A DNA stretch of 64,000 bases from positions 289,184,653 to 289,248,652 of the forward strand of contig CM051460.1 of assembly GCA_028095005.1 (NCBI GenBank). The letters are read 5' to 3'. Below, piece by piece: positions 48,913 through 61,296 of this stretch; position 1 is the first letter of the stretch; each line of letters begins with the position of its first letter. The DNA comes from Rhynchospora pubera. Lineage: Eukaryota > Streptophyta > Magnoliopsida > Poales > Cyperaceae. A program made the position numbers and the translations under genes. A model generated the notes under the pieces. The model was not told the DNA's origin. It ran no database searches and saw nothing but the letters and a program-made list of their open reading frames with translations.

Positions 48913-50274
48913 TCTTTTCCTTTCTAGTTTTGTTTATTTTTCATTTTTGCCATGTGTAATGGCTTATTTTCCATTTTTAAAGATTCGGATTAGGGTTATT
49001 CTTTACTTTTAGGTTTGGCTGCAGTGGTCAAAATGAGATTGCACAAAATTTGACTATAGAAATTAACGGTTTTTCTCAGACAGAACAATTTTTTAATTAG
49101 CTGAACCTTCTTTTTCTTTTCTTGATAAAAAACTTGTCATACGAAACATGAACCTATTAAACTGTTCTTTCAAACACAAAAGTTTTACCAAAATTTTACG
49201 GGTGTGATAACTTTACATCGAAGCCGAGCAGAGAATTCGGCATCTGTCGGGTAGACACTGATCGCGATCGCAGCTCAGTCGGTTGACGTTTGGACTGCAG
49301 CGGGGGTTCCAGATGCAACTAAACACCATCCACTAATTTATCATCTAAACCATCCAATTGGATTAGGGACTGAAATTGGGCCGTTATAGACTGTCTGGGT
49401 GTGCCGACGTCATCATTTTCGTGTGATGACGTCATCAAATTTTTTGAAAAAAAAATTGCGAATTTTTTTTTTCCCGCGCACTGACGTCATCAAATAGACG
49501 GATTTTTGTGTCAGTTAGATGCGTTAAGAGATTAGTTAAACTAGTTAAGTGTTCAGTTAGATGCATTCGTAAATAAAATGAAAACTTTCAACACCAAATT
49601 GATTAATTACAACTATAAACTGAACGCTTACAACAACAAAACAAATATGAACACGTTAAGGGATGAGTTAAAATTGAGTTATGTGTTCAGTTAGATGCAT
49701 TGGTAATATGACGGTTTAGTTCTGATATGACGTAAATATGAACATTTAAAACAACAAAACAAACACTTACAATAACAAAACGAAAAGACACGAATATTAA
49801 TTAAATAAAGACACAACAGAAACAAATAGAACAAACAAACTAAACACTTACAACAATAAAGCAAAAATTTACAACAATAAACTGAACACATATGCAAATT
49901 TCATAAGTAAGAAATAAATGATCATATTCAACATACAAATTTAAATATTCTCTTGTTATAACTAATTAGATAATCCGCTCTCGTCACCATTAACATCTGC
50001 CCCAATCGGATAAGCACGATCCTTTTCATCTTAAGCAAACATGTGTATATTCCACACATGCTGCAAAATACAAAAATAAAAAAATCTACAATCAAGAGAA
50101 GAAAGTTAAAATATTAGCGCAAAAATGGAAAGCAAAACTTTAATTGAACAATACGTTAGCACAGCGAGAAATCCGAACAACCAAATTGAAAACTGAAAAA
50201 GTTGCAAAATGCAGACCTGGGACACGTGCGCTATGCCAAAACGTGGTAGAAACCTCCTTCAACCGAGGGATTCG
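48913..50274. other. 3' region of the RING gene and repeat-like spacer
   Basis: About 48913-49010 is the likely 3' UTR. From 49250 on there is no gene. Three TGACGTCATCA-type sites cluster at 49404-49492. From 49550 to 49900 words such as aacaataaactgaacac recur, similar in composition to 4200-4590 on the other strand. Confidence 0.45.
49404..49492. promoter_or_regulatory. Cluster of three TGACGTCA-type (bZIP) sites
   Basis: GACGTCATCA at 49405-49414, and TGACGTCATCA at 49427-49437 and 49482-49492. TGACGTCA is the palindromic core bound by TGA-class and related bZIP factors. It lies about 500 bp past the stop of the RING gene and may be part of a repeat rather than a host enhancer. Confidence 0.4.
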
Positions 50275-50543
50275 TGTTAATTTTTAAGGAACAGAAACTT
50301 GAAAGGTTGTTGATTTATTGAATTGTATTCTTATTTTTTGGATAATTTTTACATAGAAGTTATACGTCTTTTATAGACAAAAAGCTAACGGTAAAAAAGT
50401 TAGCCGTTACTAGTCTCTAACGGTCAACAGTAAAGCAACCCCTTTTTAAATAAATAAAAAAGGTGGAGGGCTTATTTGTAAATTAGCCAAAGATGATACA
50501 TAAACTGAGGCTATTAGTTCCTTAATCATTTTTATTTTCAACA
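50275..50543 (-). repeat. 3' LTR of copia copy 2 (outer boundary approximate)
   Basis: The inner edge is firm: TGTTGAAAATAAAAATG on the minus strand directly follows the polypurine tract. The outer edge at 50275 is set by the first CA-compatible terminus (plus-strand TGTTAA) and is uncertain, as no second copy is in the window. Confidence 0.6.
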
Positions 50544-52168
50544 CTCCCCCTCAAGCTAGATTTGTAAATATCATACAATCCTAACTTGCATGAGATATCT
50601 TCAAAGGTCTTGATGCTTAATCCTTTCGTAAAAATATCCGCCAATTGATCCTTGCTTTTGACATATGGAGTCTCGATCTCTTTGGCTTGGATTTTTTCTC
50701 TAATGAAGTGACAATCCACCTCTATGTGTTTTGTCCGCTCATGAAAGACGGAATTTGCCGCAATGTGTCGTGCCGCTTGATTATCACAAAACATTTTCAT
50801 TGGTTCTTTATGTTTGAAATTCAAGTCGGCTAGTAATTGTTTGATCCACGTCAATTCGCTTGCGGTGGATGCCATGGCTCGATATTCCGCCTCCGCGCTA
50901 GATCGTGCCACAACATTTTGTTTCTTGCTTTTCCATGTGACTATGTTTCCGCCTACAAACGTGCAAAAACCGGTCGTCGATCTCCTATCGAAACTTCCGG
51001 CCCAGTCTGCATCGGAATAGCCACATATAGCATTAGTACCATTTTTTCTCATCCAAATTCCCTTTCCGGGAGAACCTTTTAGATACCTTAATATTCTATT
51101 AATGGCATCTAAATGAGGTGTTCTTGGTGCATGCATGAATTTACTAATTTGGCTTACGGCAAAAGATAAGTCCGGTCTTGTAACAGTTAGGTAAATTAAT
51201 TTACCTACAAGTCTTTGGAATTGGCTTATATCCGTTAATGGTTCACCTTTTTCATTATCAAATTTTTCATTTACATCTATTGGTGTTTTGGCCGGTTTAC
51301 ACCCTAATTTATCAGTCTCTTTAAGCAAATCAAGAATATATTTTCTTTGAGAAATAAATAGCCCTTTTGATGAGTGAGCTATTTCTATCCCAAGAAAATA
51401 TTTCAATTTGCCTAAATCTTTAATGTCGAATTTTTGTTTTAGGCTCATCTTAACTTTTTCAATTTCCTCTAGGTCATTACCGGTTATTATTATTTCATCG
51501 ACATAAACTAAAACTGCGGTGGTACCATTAGTATTGTGTCTAACAAATAATGAAGTATCGGCTCCACTAATTTTAAAATTGCAAGATAATAAAACTTGAG
51601 AGAGTTTGCCATACCATGCTATTGGAGATTGCTTTAATCCATAAATTGCTTTTTTTAGTCTACAAACAAGGTTAGTAATACCTTCTTTTTTATGACCGGC
51701 TGGTAAAGACATATAAACCTCTTCTTCAAGATTTCCTTGAAGAAATGCATTTTTAACATCCATTTGATGCAACGTCCAATTATTATTTACCGCTATGGAA
51801 AAAAGTATCCTAACGGTATTCATTTTGGCCACCGGTGCAAAAGTTTCATGATAATCAATACCATAAGTTTGAGTGTACCCTTTGGCAACTAATCTAGCTT
51901 TATATCGTTCTATGGTACCATCACTATGATATTTAATTTTGTATATCCATTTGCAACCAACCGATTTTTTCTTTTTTGGTAGTTCACACAATTCCCAAGT
52001 TTGATTTTTTTCTAAGGCATGAAGTTCCTCTTCCATTGCCTTACACCATTTCGGATCTTTTTTGGCTACCTCATAATTGGTTGGTTCATCAATTTTGGTC
52101 AAAGAATTTATAAAAGCATAATGCTCATTAGAAACACTATCGTAAGAAATATAATCTTGGATAGGATA
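50522..52168 (-). pseudogene. Pol C-terminal part (RT-RNase H) of copia copy 2
   Basis: The frame is open from the insertion junction at 52168 to a stop at 50522, about 548 codons. Reverse transcriptase motifs include GCKWIYKIKY, LHQMDVKNAFLQG and YGLKQSP. The catalytic box reads YVDE at about 51494-51502, where YVDD is expected, so the second active-site Asp is replaced by Glu, which should cripple polymerase activity. RNase H has GYSDADWAG, SSAEAEYRA and FHERTKHIEVDCHF. Apart from this change and the missing 5' part, no stop or frameshift is seen. Confidence 0.88.
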
Positions 52169-53960
52169 TGTTGGAATTGTGTTCTAAAAGTTATCTTATG
52201 GTGATTACTTTTATATGTTATATTTATGAATTGGATGTTATTACATTTTGTTCCATGAGTTTATATTCGTATTTAGAAGTGTTCAAGAAGATGCTCTTGG
52301 TCTTGAACCGCAGAACTCTAAATAAAATGAATATATATCTCTAAAATGTTCACAGGTCTTGGATATTAGCAGGAACACTAATATGCCATACAAGACTGTC
52401 GTGTTGATTAAAAGTACGTTGTAGTTCTGTAAACGTTGATAAAGGATTATCATTTAATAACACGAGTATATGAAAAGTTTCATATATTGAACAGACCTAA
52501 TTGATAAAAATATTATACGGATTGTGTTTGTGTCATTAATATTTTTATCGTGTCATTAATTCTAAGATTGATATGATATATTTTCACATAAGAAATATGC
52601 AACGTGATTATTACTTAAAGCCATTTGAAACTTGTGGTGATAAAAGTAATAGTTCTTTGTATATAACTTGTGTAGGAGGAAAATATATATGTCAATAGCT
52701 AATTGCCACTCATGAATTGAGGAATGATATTATAAAGGGCCCCTTGGTAAAGTAAGATTATAAATGGATCCAATATAACTGAAGTGCAGTTATAATTATA
52801 TAATCATACTTATTGGAGACCAAGAAAAGATTATAATACGAAGATGACACAGCCCTACTTTGTATAATAATCATAATATCATATGGCAAGGAATAGACAC
52901 AAGTAATGTTAATAGCATTACTAGAAGGATCGTGTTTCGTAAAAGGATTTGCTAAACATCTATATTATTTGGGTAGCTGTAATGTATGCTAGAGTACCGC
53001 TTACAGTTTATGGAATAAAATGTTTTATTCCATTGCCAACATAATATGGATCCTCAATATAGGTCACACCAACTGAATGGGAAACAAGAAATATATTTTC
53101 TATGTACAAGGTTTCATGTTGTATGAAACAAAGTGTACAAATAGAAAATTATATCACATGACGTGATTAACTAGCAATGAATAAATTTATTAAGATGTGA
53201 ATATTATGAGTATAATATGTGTTTCACATAATATAATAATATATGAATATTATTATAGAGTGCATAAATTTATTTAAAGCCCAAGCCCAATTATTTTAAC
53301 AAATGAAGAGAGAAAGAAGGTTTTAAATTCGGGTCAGAATTTAAGCCAACTTTAAACTGATAATTATTATAGCAAATGATAATCAAATTGGACAAATGAT
53401 ATATGAAAATTGTAGTCCTGGAAGTGTAGAATCCAATGGTTCAAGTTTCATGTCGTTTGGAGTTTCCTATAAAGAGTTATCATTGTTTTAGTGCTGAAAC
53501 GTCAGAAATTAAAGTGCTGTTTTAATTTCTGATTAGTGGCTTTAATTGCTATACGAATTTGAAAGGTTTATTCTGATGTTTTAAAGGTAAAACAGATCAG
53601 AAATTGTGGATACAAGTAAGTCTTCATGTGTTGAAGCTTTGGCTTTCTCATCCTCAAAATATTTGTTAAAATATTCTATCGATTAAGCAATCGATCAAGA
53701 CACGGGTGGTGGAGCTAGGTGTTGACGGGGAATTCGCTAGCACGGATTCAACTGTCATTCTTGTTTCGGATTCAAGGTGAACCAAGAGGAACAAAGCTTC
53801 GTTAGAGACCATAGGTATGGCTCAACAATCCTTATTATAGGAATATATGTGATTGTGATGCAAATATAATATAGGAAAGTTAGCGATAATAAGAACGATC
53901 TTAGATGTTATCGGTTAATAAAATTTTAAAATTACCCGATTCGCATCATGAAATCCTTCA
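52169..53960 (+). repeat. First LTR of the copy 3 array
   Basis: 1792 bp, TG...CA termini, followed two bases later by the primer binding site. The five bases before it are ggata, the expected target duplication. Confidence 0.93.
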
Positions 53961-53962
53961 AT

Positions 53963-53974
53963 TGGTATCAGAGC
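53963..53974 (+). other. Primer binding site of copy 3, unit 1
   Basis: TGGTATCAGAGC, complementary to initiator tRNA-Met. The same site recurs at 61299-61310 in unit 2. Confidence 0.92.
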
Positions 53975-55608
53975 ATTAGGTTCTTTATTATCGCTAATTA
54001 GGCTATTTTATTATGTAATTTTATTACATAAGTGCTTAGTTAATTGTTCTTTTGTGTTGCGGTTCTAAAATTCGAGCTGAATTTTTGTTACATGCTTTGC
54101 AATATTGTTATTAGATTACTGGTTGATTATTTTTGTAATTTCTAAATTTCTTACTATTGTAAAAGAAGTTTAGAATAGGATAATTATATAGATCAAGGTT
54201 TTTGGACAGATCTATGATGTTAAACAAAAATAAGAAAATTAGCGCGTTGCTGGATTTTTCCAGCAGCAGTAGCAGTTTTTGCTGAAATTAAAATAACGAT
54301 TTCTCTCAAATGGATTATCGTATTTTGATGAAACCAGTTTCTAAATTTAGATATTGAAGTCTAGTTTTTAAATAATAAAACTCTCCTATACAAAAGTTTT
54401 ATGGAATTTCGTCAGAAAGGTAAAACAGCAACAGTGCGCAGTTTTTCTGTGACAAGAACAATAACGGTTTGAGTTTTCTTTTAAATGTTTAAAAGATTAT
54501 TTTTCAAACTATGGTGCAAATCGTAACAGAGAATTATAAATCATTTTTCTGGGATTTAAATGATTTAGAGAACCGCAAATGCATAAGAAATGGAAATTAA
54601 CTAAAAGGTACAAAATAGTGCATTGGTATGCAATTCCTATTCTAATTTTGTTTTGCAGGGAACCGAGTTTGTATGTCTCATTCCAATGCCTTGTGTGATG
54701 TAAATTTTGATGTGATGTGTTTGTTTGATTGTAAGCAAGTTTAATAAGTGTTTATTAATTAGGCACAAAAGGCAATTTATGTATAGGATGCCTTTATTTA
54801 TTATTTACATCATATGCATTGTGAGAATGAGATGGGTTCCTAATACTTGCACTTAGCAAATTTTATTTTGAAAGGATTCATAATAAAGTTTGGGGCAGCA
54901 TATTTATTTTATATGCAATTTTTCATCCAATGGTGCAAGAAGACAAAACGGTGGATGAAGAGAAGCGCAAGAGGCATACAAACTCACAAATGTTTTGTGA
55001 TTGTGTTATGTGATGTGCTTTATGATTATATGTGAATGATATGTTAGGATAGGTATGGGTGTATGGAAACATGACCTACCAAACTATAGTCACATTTGAA
55101 TTGTCCAATGAAAAATTAAGTATTTTTCCTTCTTATTTTATCCACTTTAAGCTAAAGATTATTGAGATGCATGAGTGTAATCTTTAATCTTTAGAAATCG
55201 TGGAATGTGTTAGGATATATTATCAGGCCATTGATAGGTGGATTAAATGTGAGGCATTTGATACATTTATTTTATGGAGATAATATAGCCAAGCATATTG
55301 ACCAATAAAATAAGTTTGCTTAAAGAGCAGTCAAGATCTAGGCTTGAAGTCTCGGGAAAATCGTTTAGTAAGAAAAATTTCTTAATAAACAACAAGAGTC
55401 ATAAAGTTTAGAAAATTGCAAATGATTGCAAAAGTTTTCTAAAAGGTTATGATTAGTAAAGGATTACTTACCTTGATTTTATATTTCGGATGAGTTCGAT
55501 TTATTTATGATGGGATCTTGAATATACTGCATAATGGACAAATTTTAAATATGTAGTATGAAATTTTACATAAATATTAACATGAAATCCTTTAATTTAT
55601 TTTATAGA
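53975..55608 (+). other. Long untranslated leader of copy 3, unit 1
   Basis: About 1.6 kb of AT-rich sequence between the primer site and the Gag start. It holds only short frames, such as one of 62 codons at 54847-55035 without a recognisable domain. The identical stretch recurs 7336 bp downstream. Confidence 0.7.
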
Positions 55609-58600
55609 ATGACAAACAATGTACTTATCCGATCCATACTCGAAAAGTTTCCGTTGGAGAATGATGGTTCTAATTTCCTTGATTGGGAATTGAAACTCCA
55701 ACTTATCATCAGGTCGGAGGATCTTGTTAATGTATTGGAGGAAGATGCTCCAGTACTAAGTACAAATCCCTCTGATGAAGAAAAGACCAAATATGAAAAG
55801 TACCGCAAGGATGAACTGAGCGTTCAAGGTCTCATGTTGGCAAGTATGGCTACTGAACTTACTAGAAAGTTCATAAACAATACTCCAAAAGAGATAATCG
55901 AACGTCTCTCCAAGATGTTTCTGGAGAATGCTCGTAAAGAGCGTTCAAAGATCACCTTAGCTTTCACAAGGTGTAACATGACAGAAGGGTCTTCTGTCAA
56001 CCAACATATGTTGAAAATGTTGGGTTACCTTGAGAAATTGGAGAAGCTAAATGCTCCAATGCATGCTGACTCTGCTGAGGATATAATCCTTGGTTCATTG
56101 CCTCCATCTTACAGAGATGTAGTCATGCATCTTCACTTGCGTGAAAAGGCAATGACCCTGGATGAGATCCATCAGACTTTGAAGCAAGCTGAGGCCGATA
56201 TGAACAGACATAAGGGAGAGAAGAATGTTCTTGCGATCTCACAGAATGGCAAGAAAGTTCAAAAAGGAAAGGGCAAAAGAAAGATATCTAAAAAGAACAA
56301 GGGGAATGGAGAAGCTCAAGCGAGCACCTCCAAAGGCAAAAAGAAAAATTCGCCAACTCCGCAAACCGAGTGCTATTATTGTCATGAGTTGGGACATTTC
56401 AAGGCGAATTGTCCAAAGTACAAGGCTGACTTAAACTCAGGCAAAATAGAGCGGAAGCATCCCAAGGTTCCGAAAGGTATCTATGTTATTGAGATTAATT
56501 TAACCACATCTATTCATGATTGGGTAATTGATACTGGATCATGTGCTCATATTTGTGCAAATATGCAGGCACTAATGAATAGAAGACATCTCAAGAGAGG
56601 AGAAGTCATTTTGAAGGTGGGCAATGGTGTTAGTGTCTCGGCATTGGCCATTGGCTCAATAAATCTTCATTTATCTAGTGATTTAATAATTAATTTGAAT
56701 AATGTTTATTATGTTCCATCTATATGTAAGAACATTATATCTGTGTCATGTTTGGACAAAGATGGTTATGTCTTTACCATTTCAAACTCGTGTTTGAGTA
56801 TTGCAAAAGATGGAATTTTCTATGCAAATGCTACTGTTCATGATGGTTTATATTTGCTAGAAGTGAATTATAAACATGTTCTAAGTATCAATAACAAAAG
56901 ACTCAAAGTATCTCATGAAAATAACACTCTCTTATGGCACTATCGTCTTGGTCATATAAATGAGAAACGCATTAAGAAGTTACATGATAGTAATCTTCTT
57001 GGTCTCATGGATTGCGATGCAATAGAGACATGTGAATCTTGTTTAGTTGGTAAAATGACTAAGAAACCATTCAAGAAGAAAGGTTCAAGGGCGAAAGACT
57101 TGTTGGAATTGATACATTCTGATGTATGTGGTCCAATGAGAACAAGTGCACGAGATGGTTTTAGGTACTTCATTACGTTCATAGATGACTATAGTCGTTT
57201 TGGCTATGTTTATCTAATGAAGAACAAAAGTGAATCTTTTGACAAGTTCAAAGAATTCAAGAATGAAGTTGAAAATCAACTGAGTAAGAGAATTAAGATT
57301 TTACGAACTGATCGTGGTGGAGAATACTTGAGTAATGAATTTGGTACATATCTGAAAGAGTGTGGTATCATACCACAATTGACTCCTCCAGGAACACCTC
57401 AGTAGAATGGTGTATCGGAAAGGAGAAACAGAACATTGCTTGATATGGTTCGATCAATGATGTGCCAAACAGAATTGCCTCTTTATTTTTGGGGACATGC
57501 ATTGCTAACTGCAGCTTACACACTGAATATTGTTCCATCTAAATCTGTCGAGAAAACTCCGTATGAGTTGTGGACAAGAAAAACTCCTGACTTGTCTTTT
57601 CTCAAGATTTGGGGTTGTGAGGCTTACATCAAACGATTGATGTCAACCAAACTAGAACCCCAAGCAGAAAAATGCTTCTTTATAGGTTATCCGAAAGAAA
57701 CAAAATGATACTACTTTTGGCACAAGACAACAAATAGAATATTAGTTGAAAGGGGTGCAATTTTCTTAGAGAAAGAATTTCTCGAAAGAATCAAAAGTAG
57801 TGGGAGTAGTGTAATGCTTGAAGAAACTCAAGAAACACTACAAGACCTCGATCAGGTCATGGATGACAACCATGTAGATCGAAGTAGCCCAACCATAGTT
57901 CCGACGGCTAGTGGGAGCATTAGTGTACAAGTTCCTCAACCTATTGAGGAAGAGGTTCACGAATCACCACATGGTGTTCAATCGAGTATTGAACTAATTC
58001 CACAAGAGATTGTGCAAAAGGTTCGAGGTACTCAAGATGAACACGAAGAGCCACAAGAACTAAGAAGGTCAACAAGATCTAGAAAGAAGCCTGATATGTA
58101 TCTAGGACTTCATGAGATCTTGGTAATGGATATGGATGATCCAAAGACCTTTGAAGAAGCAATGGAAAGAAAAGACTCAAAATCATGGTATTTAAGTCAA
58201 TTATTACTAGCCATTGCTGCATTTTATTATGAAATATGGCAAATGGATGTCAAAACAGCATTCCTTAATGGGAATTTGGAAGAGGATGTGTACATGGTAC
58301 AACCTCCTGGTTTTGAAGATCCAAATAATGGCAGTAAAGTATGCAAACTTCAAAGGTCCATTTATGGATTGAAGCAAGCATCTAGGAGTTGGAACAAGCG
58401 CTTTGATGAAGAGGTTAAATGCCTTGGATTTATTCAAAATAAGGAAGAACCTTGTGTATACAAGATGGTCAGTGGGAGCTATATACTTTTCTTGGTCCTA
58501 TATGTCGATGACATACTATTGATAGGCAACTTTATTCCCTTAATGGAGCAAACAAAAATTTCATTGAAAGAGATTTTCTCAATGAAAGACTTGGGTGAAG

Positions 58601-59429
58601 CCCAATATATCTTGGGAATCAAGATATGTAGAGACAGGTCACGTAGACTCATTGGCTTAAGTCAACGTACATACATTGACAAAGTGTTGAAACGATTCAA
58701 CATGGAAAATTCCAAGAAAGGAAATGTGCCAATGAGTCAAGGTGTAAAACTTAGCAAGTCTCAACGTGCTATGACACGTAAAGACATTGATACCATGAAG
58801 AATGTAGAATATGCTTCTGCAATTGGTTCTATCATGTACGCTAAGGTTTGTACACGACCTGATGTCGCGTATGCTCTAAGTATGACAAGTCGTCATCAAG
58901 CCCATGCAGGTCCTGCACATTGGAGTGCAGTCAAGAATATCCTTAAGTATCTTAACAAAACTAAGGATAAATTTCTTGTGTATGGAGGGACAAGGGAACT
59001 CGTTGTAGAAGGCTACAACGATGCGAGTTTTGCAACCAATTATGATGATAAAATGTTGCAATCTGGATATGTATTTATTCTGAATGGAAGCGCTGTTAGT
59101 TTGAAAAGATTCAAACATTTAGCAAACAGCTGACTCAAGCATCCAATCAGAATTGATGGTTGTTGCTAAAGCCAACGAAGTAAATGTTTGATCAAGAAGT
59201 TCAATGAGGAACTTGACGTGGTTCACACCACAAGATCAAACATATGGATAGAAAGTACTTTGTCATTCGGGACTTCATAGAAGATGGTAAAATAAAATTG
59301 TTAAAGGTGGACACGGATGGTAACACAGCAGATCCGCTAACAAAGCCTTTATCTCAGGCCAAAAGTGAAGTTCACTTTGATTCCATGGGTTTGAAAACAC
59401 ATGGAGAGTGGATAGAGATAACAGAATGA
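55609..59429 (+). pseudogene. Gag-pol of copy 3, unit 1, with stops and deletions
   Basis: Gag starts at 55609 (MTNNVLIRSILEKF), though an in-frame ATG lies at 55558. It carries the zinc knuckle CYYCHELGHFKANC and the protease motif WVIDTGSCAH, then integrase (LLWHYRLGH, HSDVCGP, RTDRGGEY). An in-frame TAG at 57403-57405 lies just before NGVSERRN, and an in-frame TGA at 57706-57708. About 80 residues of the N-terminal reverse transcriptase appear deleted near 58188-58210, where KSW runs directly into LLLAIAAFYYE. YVDD is intact near 58504. RNase H is broken after 59100: the frame stops at 59133 and resumes as HMDRKYFVIRDF from 59240 to the stop at 59429. The element cannot be autonomous. Confidence 0.9.
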
Positions 59430-59504
59430 GTCAAAAGGCAACCCTAGTTTTAAAGTTGATACATAAGAATGTATAAGAAGTAACTTTAAGAACAAGTGGG
59501 AGAT

Positions 59505-61296
59505 TGTTGGAATTGTGTTCTAAAAGTTATCTTATGGTGATTACTTTTATATGTTATATTTATGAATTGGATGTTATTACATTTTGTTCCATGAGTTTAT
59601 ATTCGTATTTAGAAGTGTTCAAGAAGATGCTCTTGGTCTTGAACCGCAGAACTCTAAATAAAATGAATATATATCTCTAAAATGTTCACAGGTCTTGGAT
59701 ATTAGCAGGAACACTAATATGCCATACAAGACTGTCGTGTTGATTAAAAGTACGTTGTAGTTCTGTAAACGTTGATAAAGGATTATCATTTAATAACACG
59801 AGTATATGAAAAGTTTCATATATTGAACAGACCTAATTGATAAAAATATTATACGGATTGTGTTTGTGTCATTAATATTTTTATCGTGTCATTAATTCTA
59901 AGATTGATATGATATATTTTCACATAAGAAATATGCAACGTGATTATTACTTAAAGCCATTTGAAACTTGTGGTGATAAAAGTAATAGTTCTTTGTATAT
60001 AACTTGTGTAGGAGGAAAATATATATGTCAATAGCTAATTGCCACTCATGAATTGAGGAATGATATTATAAAGGGCCCCTTGGTAAAGTAAGATTATAAA
60101 TGGATCCAATATAACTGAAGTGCAGTTATAATTATATAATCATACTTATTGGAGACCAAGAAAAGATTATAATACGAAGATGACACAGCCCTACTTTGTA
60201 TAATAATCATAATATCATATGGCAAGGAATAGACACAAGTAATGTTAATAGCATTACTAGAAGGATCGTGTTTCGTAAAAGGATTTGCTAAACATCTATA
60301 TTATTTGGGTAGCTGTAATGTATGCTAGAGTACCGCTTACAGTTTATGGAATAAAATGTTTTATTCCATTGCCAACATAATATGGATCCTCAATATAGGT
60401 CACACCAACTGAATGGGAAACAAGAAATATATTTTCTATGTACAAGGTTTCATGTTGTATGAAACAAAGTGTACAAATAGAAAATTATATCACATGACGT
60501 GATTAACTAGCAATGAATAAATTTATTAAGATGTGAATATTATGAGTATAATATGTGTTTCACATAATATAATAATATATGAATATTATTATAGAGTGCA
60601 TAAATTTATTTAAAGCCCAAGCCCAATTATTTTAACAAATGAAGAGAGAAAGAAGGTTTTAAATTCGGGTCAGAATTTAAGCCAACTTTAAACTGATAAT
60701 TATTATAGCAAATGATAATCAAATTGGACAAATGATATATGAAAATTGTAGTCCTGGAAGTGTAGAATCCAATGGTTCAAGTTTCATGTCGTTTGGAGTT
60801 TCCTATAAAGAGTTATCATTGTTTTAGTGCTGAAACGTCAGAAATTAAAGTGCTGTTTTAATTTCTGATTAGTGGCTTTAATTGCTATACGAATTTGAAA
60901 GGTTTATTCTGATGTTTTAAAGGTAAAACAGATCAGAAATTGTGGATACAAGTAAGTCTTCATGTGTTGAAGCTTTGGCTTTCTCATCCTCAAAATATTT
61001 GTTAAAATATTCTATCGATTAAGCAATCGATCAAGACACGGGTGGTGGAGCTAGGTGTTGACGGGGAATTCGCTAGCACGGATTCAACTGTCATTCTTGT
61101 TTCGGATTCAAGGTGAACCAAGAGGAACAAAGCTTCGTTAGAGACCATAGGTATGGCTCAACAATCCTTATTATAGGAATATATGTGATTGTGATGCAAA
61201 TATAATATAGGAAAGTTAGCGATAATAAGAACGATCTTAGATGTTATCGGTTAATAAAATTTTAAAATTACCCGATTCGCATCATGAAATCCTTCA
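59505..61296 (+). repeat. Shared middle LTR of the copy 3 array
   Basis: 1792 bp, same length and by eye the same sequence as 52169-53960. It is preceded by a polypurine tract and followed by a primer site, so it serves as 3' LTR of unit 1 and 5' LTR of unit 2. Confidence 0.93.

Larger units (their letters stand above)
50275..52168 (-). mobile_element. 3' part of a Ty1/copia element (copy 2), split by copy 3
   Basis: On the minus strand this holds reverse transcriptase, RNase H, a polypurine tract (50544-50552) and a 3' LTR. The open frame runs unbroken up to 52168, where the LTR of copy 3 begins, so copy 2 was cut by that insertion. The rest of it is expected beyond the right edge of the window. 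It is older than copy 3. Confidence 0.88.
52169..61296 (+). mobile_element. Ty1/copia element (copy 3), LTR to LTR, first unit of a tandem array
   Basis: LTRs 52169-53960 and 59505-61296 are each 1792 bp, start TGTTGGAATTG and end CCTTCA. The primer site TGGTATCAGAGC lies at 53963-53974 and the polypurine tract AAGTGGGAGAT at 59494-59504. The long LTRs and the Gag type suggest the Angela/Tork side of copia (low certainty). The element is inserted into copy 2 in the opposite orientation. The right LTR is not followed by copy 2 sequence but by another primer site and Gag, so the two units are joined head to tail and share the middle LTR. Confidence 0.93.

Noticed and set aside
54847..55035. 62-codon frame in the copia leader (repeated at 62183-62371)
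   Set aside because: It occurs twice only because the whole unit is duplicated; it has no recognisable domain.
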